From Epichloe hybrida (Eukaryota; Ascomycota; Sordariomycetes; Hypocreales; Clavicipitaceae): 64,000 nt of DNA. Shown one piece after another: positions 10,083 through 21,168 of the stretch (position 1 is the first letter of the stretch; each line of letters begins with the position of its first letter). The notes under the pieces are model-generated. The model did no database searches. It worked only from the letters and a program-made list of their open reading frames with translations, and had not been told where the DNA came from. Both the position numbers and the translations under genes were made by a program. The DNA lies in the NCBI GenBank assembly GCA_019022495.1, contig JAFEKR010000005.1:3162001-3226000 (forward strand). The letters run 5' to 3'.

Positions 10083-11048
10083 CTACGATTTGATACCCTG
10101 AAGAAGGCGCTCCTCGACATCGTCAAGGACGGAGTAGTGCTCAATGACCGCCAAATTCTCAGATTCAGCTTTGAACTGCTTGTCAGGGTCCTGGCCGGGA
10201 CCGCCCATGGGATTCATTGGCATCTGCTGAGAAGCCATTTGCTGGGCCATCTGGCTGGCAGCTGAAGAAAAAGTTAGCAAAGCGAAGCAAGACGTGTGTG
10301 ACAAAAAAAAAAAGCGTAACATACCATTGTCACTCCCTAGAAGGAAGACATAAACGAACTGCAGACCAAAGATGCACAGAAAATACCAGCTGATGCTCGA
10401 CATCCAGCGGGGATCCATGTCCTTGGTCTGAACACCAGCCTGCAACATGCTCTTGAACTTGATGGTGATTGGGAAAGGCAGCTTCACTGCAGACTCTCAT
10501 TAGCATCCGGCAAGCATCCGAGGAGATTCCACCGCACAAGAAACATACTAATGACGTAACCGCTGAAGAAGGCATTAATCCAACTCATGATCAAGGTATT
10601 GGGAATGATCATCGCCATGTTGTTTTTCATCATGCCCATCATGCCTTCCATTTGGCTGGGATCGCTCAGAGGATTAGCAGGGGGCTGACCCTTGCGATCC
10701 GGCTCTTTTAGGAAGGCGCCGGACTCGTAGCCGGCGCTGAGGTATTCTCGTCGATCCTCAAAGGCCTTTTGCGAGAGGACATGATAATTGGTGCGGAGGG
10801 CGACTCCTCGTCCTAGCGCTCGCTGCTCACGCATGCCCCTGGCGTCGAGCTTCTTTGGCACCGTGGCCATGAGGACGGAGGCGTAGTGACGGAGAACACC
10901 GGTGAGGATCATGACGACGGTGATGGGGATAAGGATCCAGTAGCTACGATATTAGTCAGTACGATAGCCTTGATCATCACGGTTGGGGTTGACAGCCGTA
11001 CAATAACTGGGGGTCCCGGTGAAGGGTCTGGACGGGTAGTTGGGCCAT
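10083..11048 (-). CDS. EMC3: ER membrane protein complex subunit 3
   Basis: EMC3 belongs to the Oxa1/YidC superfamily and is the core insertase subunit of the ER membrane complex, which inserts tail-anchored and multi-pass proteins. Four exons: 11002-11048, 10549-10943, 10325-10486 and 10083-10261, giving 260 aa. The introns are 58, 62 and 63 nt. The start MAQLPVQTLHRDPQLF runs into the first membrane span YWILIPITVVMILTGVL. A basic cytosolic region (ATVPKKLDARGMREQRALGR) and a Met-rich loop (MEGMMGMMKNNMAM) follow. The second span is NTLIMSWINAFFSGYVI, the conserved KLPFPITIKFKSMLQ comes next, and the third span is around SISWYFLCIFGLQFVYVFLL. The tail is Gln/Met-rich and ends EERLLQGIKS. 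The gene is divergent from the Spc2 gene. Confidence 0.94.
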
Positions 11049-11390
11049 GGTGGTGGAAGCGAGTCGACGGAAGTCTCGTATGAAAAATCGGCGACAAGAT
11101 TTGGATGCGTTCGTTCGCGGGCAGGCGATGCGGCGTCGAATGCAACAAACTAGAGTTGTCGTGACGGAAGCAAATGGTGGCGCCAATGAGCTTGACGGAG
11201 CCTCTTTCTACTCCGTACCCGTCGTTCAATTGAGAGGAAGCAGTATTAGTACTGAACCCCCCCCCCCCAATGCTCCCTCCGCCCCACTTGTCCAACGCAC
11301 ATCGCATCTTCAGAAGGACACCTCGTCGACTTTGCGTCTAGTTCTCTCATCTGGAACAACTCCCCATTGTGAGCCGAATCCACCGCAGCC
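11049..11390. promoter_or_regulatory. Divergent promoter EMC3 / SPC2
   Basis: Only 342 bp separate the ATGs of two ER-membrane genes on opposite strands, so this interval should contain both promoters. It contains a run of about ten C residues near 11260. No consensus binding site is clear. Co-regulation of the pair, for example by ER stress, is only suggested by their shared location. Confidence 0.5.
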
Positions 11391-12211
11391 ATGGCTACCG
11401 AAAAGATCAGCCTGTACAATTTGGCAGGTATGTTCCCTCGTTTATTCGCACGCGCGGCGACGAACTTACCACCTCCCAAGTCCCCGAATTTACTAGCTAA
11501 TACATCAAGCCTCCAGAGCTCAAAAACACCTCCGATGACGCTCTCCCCAACTACCTCAACTCCTTGAAGTTCAAGCAGTCCCACTTCCTGACCGATGTCA
11601 GACTAGCCATTGGCTACGGCGCGTTCACCATTGCAGCCGCCTGTTTCGGCTGGGACTACAAGTTCGGCTTCGAAAACACCAAATACTACACTGCCGCGGC
11701 GGTCGCCATCTACGCTCTGCTCAATGGCTTTCTCACGTTTTGGCTGTCAAGTGTTGAGAAGGGCACTGTGTATCAAGGAAAAGCTCCATCTGGAGAGACA
11801 GTAAGTCTTCACCACGGGGCAAGGTGATTCGGATTCGTTGTGAATTAATTGGAAAACCTACAGATCACAATCCGAACCACGACTAAGAAGAACGATCCTA
11901 CGTACTATCTTATCGTTGCGGTTAAAGACAAGACTGGCGAGACCCAGACTATTGAGGTGTCCAGAAGCTTTACCGAATGGTTTGACGAGACTGGCCGCTT
12001 TGTTGCGAAGCCGTTCCAGGAGTTCTTGGCGTCTTCAGTGCCGGCTATTGGGAGGCAGGATCCCAAGAGGGTCAAGAGCGTAGCGCAGGATATGTTGGGA
12101 GCGAACCCAGAATTGTTGGATGCCATGTTGGCGGGTTCGGGAGCTGGTGATGAGGCTACTTCGACGGCGGCTGAGACGGCTGAGAAGAAGGGCAAGCGAA
12201 GAAAGAATTAG
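11391..12211 (+). CDS. SPC2: Signal peptidase complex subunit 2 (Spc2/SPC25)
   Basis: Non-catalytic subunit of the ER signal peptidase complex, which supports signal-sequence cleavage next to the translocon. Three exons: 11391-11427, 11517-11800 and 11864-12211, giving 222 aa. The introns are 89 nt (GTATGT...CCAG) and 63 nt (GTAAGT...ACAG). The acceptor at 11516 is preferred over the AAG 7 nt earlier because only it keeps the frame. The sequence begins MATEKISLYNLAELKNTSDD and has the conserved FKQSHFLTDVRLAIGYGAF followed by two closely spaced membrane spans (about 50-70 and 80-100) with both ends cytosolic. The cytosolic C-terminal domain includes ETQTIEVSRSFTEWFDETG and ends in a lysine-rich KKGKRRKN tail. 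This fits the SPC25 family in length and topology. Confidence 0.93.
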
Positions 12212-12540
12212 GTTGAGAGAGATGTGATTGCTGGATGGTGCCGAAATCACACAAGATGGAAAGATAGATAAAAAGCCACCCCGCGGGCGGTGGAAGACTA
12301 GTACGCCAGCCCTGGTATTAGGGATCATTTTGCAGGAAGGCTGGCAAAGCTGTCAATACCAAAGCGAATGCTTGAAACCATTGCGCAAACAGATACCCGT
12401 GCTCTTGACAGTGTTGCTTTCATTCCAGTCGTTGAAAAGATTATTTCAGTCATCAAGTACAGAACAAATCATTGTATCGTATCCTATGCGAGTTATGCTC
12501 CCTATGCAGTCGCCATTCCAAACTCCGTCAATGCAGTAGA
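12212..12540. other. Convergent spacer SPC2 / MMS19
   Basis: A 329-bp spacer between two stop codons, presumably the 3'UTRs of both genes. No gene or repeat is visible. Confidence 0.6.
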
Positions 12541-15500
12541 CTATTTCACATCAGCCCACGCGGCACGCGCCAAACGAGCTGTATTTCGCAACTCGCGCAC
12601 TCGATGGCCACACGCAGTCGATAAATCCCTTTGAACCTGCGGCTCAAACGCCAACAGGTGCCGGGGCTCAAACATCCGGGGCAGCCCGCCCACAATCTCG
12701 AGCGCCAACTTGCCACACCCAGCTTGCACTTCGGGACCGCTCGTAACAGTGCCATAATCCGCCGGCAACCACTCTGGTCGAGCCCTTGACGAGGTTTCGT
12801 TATTCGTGAAGACACCAGTGCAGATCTTGACCAAGCTACGAATATGATCTTGTGCCTTGTCCGACGCCTCGACGAGAATGTCCTTGATGACCTGCAGCGC
12901 CGCGAGTCCATCCGGCCCTGTCCCTAGATTCTGCAAGATGCCAATGGCAATGCGGAGGATCTTATCGGCATCTGCCTCGTAGATCGGAAAGCTCATGTGC
13001 TTGACTATGAGAAGAGCGGCTACGCTGAAGTTTGATTTGATGAGGGGATCCGTGACAGAGGCGTCGCTGCCGAGAGCGGCGCTTAGGAGGGGCTGGACGA
13101 GCGCTACATAGATTTTCTGTAGCCAAAGAAGTCTGACTACTGCGAAATTGTCCTTTGTGAGACATCCTTGGGGGGCGACAATGATCTCGAGCCCTCTAGC
13201 CAGGTGGTATCCTGATCGCGAGTCGTTGGGGGCCGTCTGAAGTAATTTTAGTAGGGGATGGACCTTGGCGCCGCTGTATCTTCTGAGTAGACCTCCCATC
13301 AGGGCGAAAATAGAAAGACTCGGCTCGAGGGTATGTGCTAACGTCTCGTCGATACTACTCTCTTTGGCTTGCTTCACAGCAACACTCAAATTCTTCTCTA
13401 GATCTGCCATGATGGGATCGATTGTTTCAATGTTGTGCTTATTTGCCAATACGGCCAAAATCGATCTTCTGGCTGGTCTGGAAATTGCATCCTGATCTGA
13501 TGATGCAACATCCAGAAGGATTTGTTGGGCTACGTTACTTTCATACTGACAATTTTTTTTAGCATGAGTATGTGAATTAGATGAAGAGAATGAACTTACG
13601 AGTTTGGCTACTCGAGATGGTCTGAGTACTTTGAGTATTCCGAGTGACAAGATGTTTAGCGGCCCGTGGGTCAACCACTTCCACGAAGACGCAGAATTTG
13701 AGGCGTCAATATCGCTGCCGCGGAAGAGATTCAGCGAGAAAGTTTCTACCTCGAGAGTAGCTTGTTGAGACTCGCTTAATTCGTGAATGACAAAGCTGGC
13801 TAACTCGGATAGTAGGTAAAGATAGCGTCGTTCTTGTTGAGCTTCTGAGCCACCGAAGTCTGCGCTGAGTGAGAGCTCTTCTTTTGCGTCAGCTTTTTGT
13901 GTCGCAAGCTTGTATAACAGCCCGGCCATGTATAGGCCGACAAGTAGTGCATCGCTGCGAGCCTCGCCGATTGAAGTGAAGGACAGGACGGATGATGTTG
14001 GTTGGCCGTCAGGTGAATTGCCGATGGAGGATAGCTGAGGATACTTGATTGCGATCTTGTCCAAGGTTGTGAACCCATCTACTCGGCTGGCCGAGACATC
14101 CGCCTCCGAACAAGCATCGTTGAAGTATCGCACAGCCGAATGAATACCCGCAACCAACGAGCACCATATTCTAGGACTTGCCTTGCCGTCAATTGCAGCG
14201 ATAAGCTCTGTCATGACTGCCTGCGTAAACTCAAGGTAGTGTCCCATGGACTCTGAGCCATGTTCTGAAGCAGAGGAGCATCCTATGTATGCTAGTAGAG
14301 GACCAAGTGACTGAATCAAGTCCAATGACTCATGTGTTAGGTTCGAGATGGAATTACGAAGGATTGTTGTGCCATTCCTTATCAAAGGCTGGAAGCCGTC
14401 GGGATATGCCTGAATAATACGCTGAAGAGCCCTTGCAGCTTCGTTGATCAAATCGTCTGCACCGCTTCGACGTGCTCGCTCGTCCCAGGGCTTTGTCGCA
14501 ATTTCAAAGAGTGTTTCACAGCTATCAGAGCAAGTCGAAGTGGGGAGTAGCAATTGGGCCCTTGGGCTCGAACCTGCTGTCGCAGCCGAAGATTGGATAA
14601 CTCGTTGTCCAAAGAGCGCACCTACGCCTTGAACCACTTCCGTTAACAGCCTCAAGTCCTCCTCCGACGCGTTTTCTTTTACAGCAAGTCCCAGTAGATC
14701 CTTGTAGACCTCTGCGTACAGCGTTTTGAAAGCTCCGTCGACAGCACCAAAGTCAGTCCTGTCCTCTTCAGACATTTCAGCATTCGTCAAAAATAGTCGA
14801 GTTTCGAGAACAATACGCAAGATCTTGAGGAGATCTAGACTGTGAGTATGCGATTTTGGGTGACGAAGATTCTCTCTGATATGTGTAATTGTTGGCGTAA
14901 CAACGAGCACAAATGAGCTTGGATTGGCACTCAAAACGCCAACAAGGAGGCGGCCGGAAGAGGTAGTGTACATGGGCGTTGCCAAGTCAGATACGCAATC
15001 TCTTGTCACTGTCAAAGTGTAATCACGCAGGTCATCGCCTGTCAGCCGCGTGGCAAGAGTTTTTAGGACCTCGAGGGTAGCCCATATCGTGTCTTCGATT
15101 TCTCCGTTCCTGACTTCATATTTAAGACTAGTCCAGATTCTATTAGTATAGGGAGTGATGGATGCTGTCGGTTCTTGATATTCTTCAAGACAAGCCTTGA
15201 TCGTCCTCAAAACATCGACCTATTTACACTCAGCATCAGACCATAAATCGTGTCGGAGTTACAAACCTTGACATTGACGGTCACTCCATCACCTTGATCC
15301 AGCTTGCCGATCAAGAAAGGCAGAGAAAGGTGAGCCAGGCGGTGGGTCGATGAGAAGCATTTGCGTAATTGTAGCTTCAGCTCTTCTGGAGTCACGCCAC
15401 TTTGTGCAGTTCGCGGCAACGTGATTGGGAAGTAAGCCTTAAACGCATTATATACTTCCTCGAGGGTCTCTTTGGATGGAGAGTACCCTGAGGTAAATAG

Positions 15501-16297
15501 TCGAAGTATGTCGAACCACACCATCAAGCAATCGGGATCTCGCTCGCTACCGCAGAGCAGCAGGAGGCTTTTCATGAATGCAGCATCCTCCCCATCATGC
15601 TGCTTGAGATCTTGGACCACATCAGCATTGACCATGAGAGACTGTATTAACTCGTATACAGCTAGCCGAGTCTTGGCTAGTTGTCGAGGGAAGTCGTCTT
15701 TCAGCTTGCAGACTTGTCGGATGATATCCTTCCCACTTCTCGGGTGGAATGCTTTCATGGAGGTGATTCGTGATAGCGCTGTTGCAGATGCAAGAATGCC
15801 GGCCTTGTGGTCAACATCAAACATAGCCCCGAAGAATGTGACTAAGAGATCGACTGACAGATGTCAGAACCAACGTATCAGAGAGGCTGGGCCCGACTCA
15901 GTTATCATACCTTGACTGGGTTTCAATGTATCTAATTTCAGATAGTGCAGCGTCACGGACAGAAATTCCAATGCTATTTAGAGTGAGCCTAAGGTAATGC
16001 GAGTTGGAGAAGCATGAATCAACCTTTAGATCTAGCGGTCCAGTCCGGGGTACTGTCGACATCCAGCATCACATCGTCCTCGGAGCTTCCAGGCATCCAT
16101 GGCTGGACAGACTCAACCCATTTGGCGACGGGGTTCGTATTCAGAGAGGCCGTCTCAATTTCTAGAAACTTTCAGTGAATGACCAGTTTGTGAGTTTGAG
16201 AATACCAACCCTTGGCAGCCTGCTGGGCAATGCGGATAGACTTTGCCTTGTTGTCTTCGAGGACAAACTCGAGGGCAAGCCGCCGAAAGTCGGCCAT
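12541..16297 (-). CDS. MMS19: MMS19/Met18, cytosolic Fe-S cluster targeting factor
   Basis: MMS19 is the HEAT-repeat adaptor of the cytosolic iron-sulfur targeting complex. It delivers clusters to DNA polymerases, helicases and XPD, so it affects DNA repair and TFIIH. Six exons rebuild 1162 aa: 16210-16297, 16024-16161, 15911-15973, 15267-15841, 13600-15219 and 12541-13545. The introns are short (48, 50, 69, 47 and 54 nt). The N-terminus starts MADFRRLALEFVLEDNKAKS, and the conserved MMS19 N-terminal region includes VTFFGAMFDVDHKAGILASA, GKDIIRQVCKLKDDFPRQLA and a DDL-containing helical repeat series. The remainder is HEAT-like helices, ending LARAAWADVK. The last intron (13546-13599) is 54 nt, stop-free and in frame, so naive gene finding reads through it. 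The gene is divergent from ATP11. Confidence 0.92.
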
Positions 16298-16871
16298 GGC
16301 GCTAGCGGAAGTTGGCGAATTCGAAGCTGACAAGCAGATTTCAGCTTCAGTAAACACGCGTTGAGCTGATTGTGTGACGGGAGAGCAGTCTGCGCCCGGC
16401 GAGTGACGTCCGCGGCGAGTGAAGAATGTGGCTCAAAATGAGATGGAGGGGCAAATCGTCTGCGATGGATGGGATGGGTGAGGCTCGAAATATGACTGTG
16501 AAATAAGACTCCAGTCAAGGCGCCATAGAGTCCACTGTGGATTGATATCAGAAAAGAAAAAATCCTTCAATGGTCGCCTCGATATTAGAGTATGGAGATT
16601 GAAGTTCTGATAGATAATTTAGATTGCGACTTGCCCGAGGTCGGGGAGCCGCCATTGGGTGGTGGGGTCGAGACGAAATCCTGTGAGTGTCCATGGGCCC
16701 CACTTGCATTTTGGAACCAACAAGGATCCGGATAAACAATGACGATTTGAGACGAGCCTGCGGTTTACACCCCTCAACTATCGCGTGCTCAACTTCAAAC
16801 TTCAAGCTTTGCTTCGTCATTGCCGCCCATTCTCTGGGCGGATAGCAGTAGGCTCTCCTGTCACGACGCAC
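16298..16871. promoter_or_regulatory. Divergent promoter region MMS19 / ATP11
   Basis: 574 bp between two divergent start codons. Frames on the minus strand here extend the MMS19 reading frame upstream of its conserved MADF start, but they carry no conserved sequence and are treated as leader. No clear regulatory consensus is seen. Confidence 0.5.
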
Positions 16872-17879
16872 ATGGCTATCATGGCTTCAATCAGAATACC
16901 AGCCCTTCGCCAATTGGCGATTTGTCCCCTACGATCGTCAGCGCGACTCCAAACCCAGAGACGATGGGCTCAGGTTCATGATGTGCGATTCCTCGTGACC
17001 AAAGGACCCCCGGCGGCAATTTTTGAAAAGTACCGAGAGAAGCTTGACAAGAAGGCCAAGAGTGAAGGTCTCAGCAGTATTGAAGATCTCAAATCTGCCT
17101 ATGCCGACAAAATCCAAGCCGAACGCAAGAAGGACGCCATCGAGTACCCAATTCCAACGATTCCCCAAGCTGTAGGCACTCCCGTGTCTCAACCCAACCG
17201 AGGATCTCTTCGATCACAAGAGGGAAGCGCCGAGAAAACCCCCAAAGCATCGACCTTACCACCGCGCGCGAGTGGCAAAGCCGCTATACAGTCATTAGAT
17301 GACATCGTGGATGTTGGCAAGATCAGAGAACTGCCAGAGAAGGAACTGACTGCCGTCTGGCGGCTGAGACATGCTGATTCACCCCGAAAACTGTGCGCCG
17401 TAATTCCAGCTGCTTCTTATAAAGTAATGGAGGAGATGGCGCGCAAATCGCCGCGCTTTGTGTTGCCAGTTCCTCATGAGAGCCAGGGCGCCGAGATTCA
17501 CTTCCTCCAGTGGACGTTTGACACTGCTTCTCGTACGAGCACAGTGCTCTTCACCCAGTTGGCCGAGTTCAAAACTCGTGGCGAGTTTGCGCAACCTCAT
17601 ACGACTATTACGCACCATCTTGATTTGGCCAACGATAACGGGCTTGTTTTGATGCAAGGCCAAACGATGGACGACCGAGGGGTATCACCTGAGCATGCTA
17701 GGTGGCTGGTATTGTGTCTCCAGCGATTCTACGGAGCCTGGGATGGCACAGAGGCAGAGCTGGCAGGCATGAGGGAAGAAAGAGCTGAGGAGCGAAGAAA
17801 ACTCGTGGAATGGTTCGGCAGCGGTGATTCTAGATTTAGTGTAGAGAAGCTACTCGAGGAAGCCGAGAGAATGGGATAG
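16872..17879 (+). CDS. ATP11: Mitochondrial F1-ATPase assembly chaperone Atp11
   Basis: Atp11 (ATPAF1) binds free F1 beta subunits in the mitochondrial matrix until they join alpha subunits. It is a single exon of 335 aa from the ATG at 16872; a second in-frame ATG at 16881 is also possible. The N-terminus is a typical presequence, rich in Arg, Ser and Ala with no acidic residues (IRIPALRQLAICPLRSSARL). The next part has the conserved IFEKYREKLDKKAKSEG helix and ADKIQAERKKDAIEYP, then a low-complexity linker. The C-terminal domain includes LDDIVDVGKIRELPEKELTA, HADSPRKLCAVIPAASYKVM, FLQWTFDTASRTSTVLFTQL and LEFKT/THHLDLANDNGLVLMQGQ-type sequence. The length matches fungal orthologs. The reading frame opens further upstream to 16785, but that part has no presequence character. 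Confidence 0.94.
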   Translation: MAIMASIRIPALRQLAICPLRSSARLQTQRRWAQVHDVRFLVTKGPPAAIFEKYREKLDKKAKSEGLSSIEDLKSAYADKIQAERKKDAIEYPIPTIPQAVGTPVSQPNRGSLRSQEGSAEKTPKASTLPPRASGKAAIQSLDDIVDVGKIRELPEKELTAVWRLRHADSPRKLCAVIPAASYKVMEEMARKSPRFVLPVPHESQGAEIHFLQWTFDTASRTSTVLFTQLAEFKTRGEFAQPHTTITHHLDLANDNGLVLMQGQTMDDRGVSPEHARWLVLCLQRFYGAWDGTEAELAGMREERAEERRKLVEWFGSGDSRFSVEKLLEEAERMG

Positions 17880-18473
17880 AGGTGTTCTGTTTACAACAAG
17901 TGTATATTAGACGACTGCCGATAGGATACCATGTCTGGATGGTTACCTGCCAATTGCCAATCGATCATCAATCTAGGTCACATCGAGCTGCGTTGATCGC
18001 TTCTCGCCTATACCTGCGAGGCATGTTCACCTGTAGCTGAGGGGCTATTGGTGCCAAGACATGTCGACGCCCGAATTGAACTGTGTTCTAAATAGATGTG
18101 GTTTCAAGGTATGCAAGACATTTTGTGGCTTAGCCAATATGCGTTGCCACCAGTTCGCTTGGCCACATGGACCTTAATATGTAAACTAATTGCTGTTCAC
18201 AAGCGCACTTTGCATTAAGCTGAATTTACGAATTTCTTATCACTGTGCAACACCCGCAATTATTCAATGGCTAGAATGCAACAAGTTCTAGTGATTGTTC
18301 CGTTTCTTGATACCAAAGAAAGCTCATATTCATGTCTAATATCGATGATAATCACCGGGGAGAATTTCGTCCACACTTGCCACCCAAACATTCGGCACCA
18401 AAGAGGCGAAAGTGCAAATCAATATGCGCATTGTTTTTTGACAACCCGTCCCACGGTAGAAACTCCATCCCAT
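17880..18473. other. Spacer between ATP11 and the secreted-protein gene
   Basis: 594 bp between converging genes. No conserved frame is present. A plus-strand frame from 18267 to 18719 is the antisense shadow of the secreted-protein gene. Confidence 0.55.
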
Positions 18474-19109
18474 TTAGTTTCCAGCGTGAAAGTCCTTGGT
18501 GCAGAAGTGGTCGGACTTGACAGCATAACCGGCAGTCCAGTCGCCCATCCCGCCCGACACCTGGGCGTATCCCATCTTGCTGGGCCCGCATTGTCTCTTG
18601 ACGTAGCTCCAAGTGCCTTTGATACTGTCTTTGGGCTTATATCCGTCGTTGTAAGGACAGATGAAAGAGACGACGTTGCGCCTCACGCACTGTGTAAACG
18701 AAGCAATAGTTTAAGTTGATGTCGAAGGAACGATCGTTTCACTTCTGGACGCATAGCAGAAAAAAAGAAAAACAACTTTACTTACGTAAGACCACGAATT
18801 CTTCCTCAAGGAGACAGTGTTACCGCCGAATGAGTTGATCAAGCAGGCGTTGGCCTCATCAGCCTCGCCAGCGTTGACAGAACCGGGTCCGCACGCTTCG
18901 CGGCGCTTTTCAAGGCCACGGGCCTCATTGGGTGAAATTTTGACGCTTTCAAAGTCAAACGCGGTGAACTCGGTGCGAGTGTTGCCGGCGTCGTCAGTGA
19001 CGACCTGGTAGAAGCCATCGGCAACGTCTCGAGGCTGGACTGGGACAGTTGCTGCGATGGTTGCGGAAATACTGGCCAGGGCAGCAGCGATAATGGAGAC
19101 GGCCTTCAT
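18474..19109 (-). CDS. Small secreted cysteine-rich protein with Kex2-type propeptide (candidate effector)
   Basis: Two exons, 18786-19109 and 18474-18689, flank a 96-nt intron (GTAAGT...ACAG), giving 179 aa. Residues 1-20 form a signal peptide (MKAVSIIAAALASISATIAA). Residues 21-69 look like a propeptide ending in the dibasic site EKR (K68-R69), a kexin-type cleavage site. The predicted mature chain of about 110 aa has exactly six cysteines (C73, C89, C109, C119, C142, C171), enough for three disulfides, and is rich in Gly and aromatic residues. I do not recognise the fold; it is not a clear match to hydrophobin, CFEM or LysM patterns. Secreted, processed, cysteine-paired proteins of this size in ascomycetes include effectors and antimicrobial proteins, so those roles are inferences. 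The gene is the last intact one before a 43-kb transposon block. Confidence 0.78.
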
Positions 19110-19230
19110 GTTGGAGATGGATGGAGAGGAAAAGAATTGTGCGTAAGTGTATCGAAGTTGATGGTTATGGTGTTGTTGTGTTGTATTGTGTTATTGTTCT
19201 GAAAATGAACGAAACGGAGAGACCAACTGG

Positions 19231-19239
19231 CCTTTTATA
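19231..19239 (-). promoter_or_regulatory. TATA box of the secreted-protein gene
   Basis: Reading the minus strand, TATAAAAGG lies about 125 bp upstream of the ATG at 19109. It is a perfect TATA core, unusual among the housekeeping genes in this window and typical of inducible or highly expressed fungal genes. The 5'UTR would be about 90-100 nt. Confidence 0.6.
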
Positions 19240-20382
19240 CTCGATTTCCCATTATTCTTAGGATACTGAGACACACAGATGCTCCGACATGTTTCCTAAC
19301 TCTTGTTAAGCATATATGCTCATTTATCCCATACTATCGCCTCCGTTTTTGGCTGTTTGGCCTAGCTGCTTATCAACTCTGACTAAGACTTATACTTTTG
19401 TCTCACTACATATAAGATTCGCTAAGGCGAGAGTGAGACGACTGGTGATCTTTACGGTCACGTTCGTGCCGATCTTGAGCTACATGGCAGTGTAAATGCA
19501 TACATCACAAGCTTGACTTTAGCAACGGCATACACTCACCGGCGCTGTACCCGTAAGAACCTGCCCTAGCTGCATTTAGTCAAGTGGCTTTAATTACCAC
19601 ACCCTCCTACAGAAAACACACGTAATATTGTGGGATTAAGCCCCGCACTCTAAAGTGCATTGTGACAAGTGGACTCCGTACTCCGTAGGGAATACAAGGA
19701 ACTCCTGTATACAGGGATAAGACAGGATAAAGGAATACACTCTATATTCACTATTTAATTAGGTCTATTTGAGAAAGAGGAAGAAGGAAAAGAGAGGTCA
19801 TCATGCCTAGTGCGCGGTTTATTTAAAAAGGGGGTTGTGGGCACACGTGATAAGCGGCCACGATTGCGGCAGTGGTTGTCCCGCGCAGTTAGACCACGAT
19901 TTAACCCGCACTTGAAAAATTCTAACGACAAGAGTAGATTTTTTTGATTAACCGCGCATAAGTCCCGATCGAAAGTCTCGAATCCTTTGCCTGGGACCAG
20001 TAGTCTCGCCATCGTCTTGTTGCATGTCCTTGTTGCATGTCTCTGAAGCATTCGAGACAACCGAGAAGCTTTTCTTCCATGATTAGCTCGAAAGGCCAGA
20101 TAATGCTCACTCAGAATTTGATAAAATAGTCGAATCCCAGCTCGTTCTCATGTTGAAAGGAATAGCAATGCTTCCCTCCAAACTCATCAACGTGTTGAAT
20201 CCGAATGCGCTTCAGAAGATAGCACTTTTCGAGGCAACAAATGTGAACATTAGAGAAATCGAAATTCAAGCCTTTAGGTTTAAGGTGTTGATAAGGTGTT
20301 GATAAGGTGTTGATAGCCAGGCCAACTAGGCCAAAAACGGAGTGCATACCCCTGACTGTAGCTGCGATAAATGAGCATATTG
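19240..20382. other. Transition zone without supported genes
   Basis: About 1.1 kb of mixed composition between the last gene and the first insertion. It contains a GCATATATGC palindrome near 19310. The unit AAGGTGTTGAT occurs three times in tandem at about 20282-20316. Frames on the minus strand near 19755-20060 and 20111-20347 are short and unconserved. I cannot assign any of it, although the stretch near 19620-19900 may be an old repeat remnant. Confidence 0.4.
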
Positions 20383-21168
20383 TATGCTCAACACCCCTCC
20401 TGAGTACGAGGTAAAACTGCTTAGCTTACTACACCCTGACACCCCATTCCTTTAACTTCTTTTTATCTGCCTTATAAAGCTTATTATTAGGCTTGCCCTT
20501 ATTTTTTAATATCTTCTCCCTTATATTATAAATACTATTAATTATCTTTAGGTTAAATTTATCTTCCCTTTCCTTTCCTTTACTTTTCTTCTTTTCTATA
20601 ATATTATTTAATATTTTAGATAGTGTAATATCTTTTTTATTACCTTTAGCTATACTATTATCTAATTAGTTAGTTGTTAATTGGTTGATTGGTAGCCTAT
20701 GACCTACTTAGTAATGTAAGGAATTAGATTAGCTATAATTAAGGATAAGTTATGTTGTTTTTTTAAGGTTTAAGTTTGCCTTAGAGCTTTAAAGGATAAG
20801 TTATAAGATAGAAGAGATATAGAGAGATAGAATAAATATAGTTATAAAGGAAGGGGGAATTACGTTAATTTATACTATAAGTAAAACTTAAATAGATTTA
20901 AGTTTAACTATAGTTACGAATTATAACTCTTACGTAATTATAGCTATAAAGTTTATTGCAAACTATATATTAACTTTTTAGCCCCTAAATTTATAGCTTA
21001 AAGCTTATTCCTTAATGTTTTACCTAATACTATAGTAATTATTAAATTTATTTATTATATATAGCACTACCTAGGTTTTGCTAGTAATTTTTTTAGTTCC
21101 TTGAAAATTAGATGCATTGGCCACAGCCAATGACCCCAAAAAAAATTAAAAATCAATATGCTCAACAC
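20383..21168. mobile_element. LINE/SINE-like retroposon copy 1 with 12-bp target duplication
   Basis: The 12-mer TATGCTCAACAC occurs at 20383-20394 and again at 21157-21168. It exactly brackets a TA-rich insert of 762 bp (20395-21156). The right part of the insert is homologous to a second copy at 44949-45455. The right end has a stem-loop (CATTGGC-CACA-GCCAATG, 21115-21132) followed by an A-rich tail (CCCCAAAAAAAATTAAAAA). Long target duplications of variable length and an A-rich 3' end are hallmarks of target-primed retroposition. No reverse transcriptase is recognisable, and the body is RIP-degraded. If the element is read on the other strand, the A-tail argument weakens. Confidence 0.6.
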
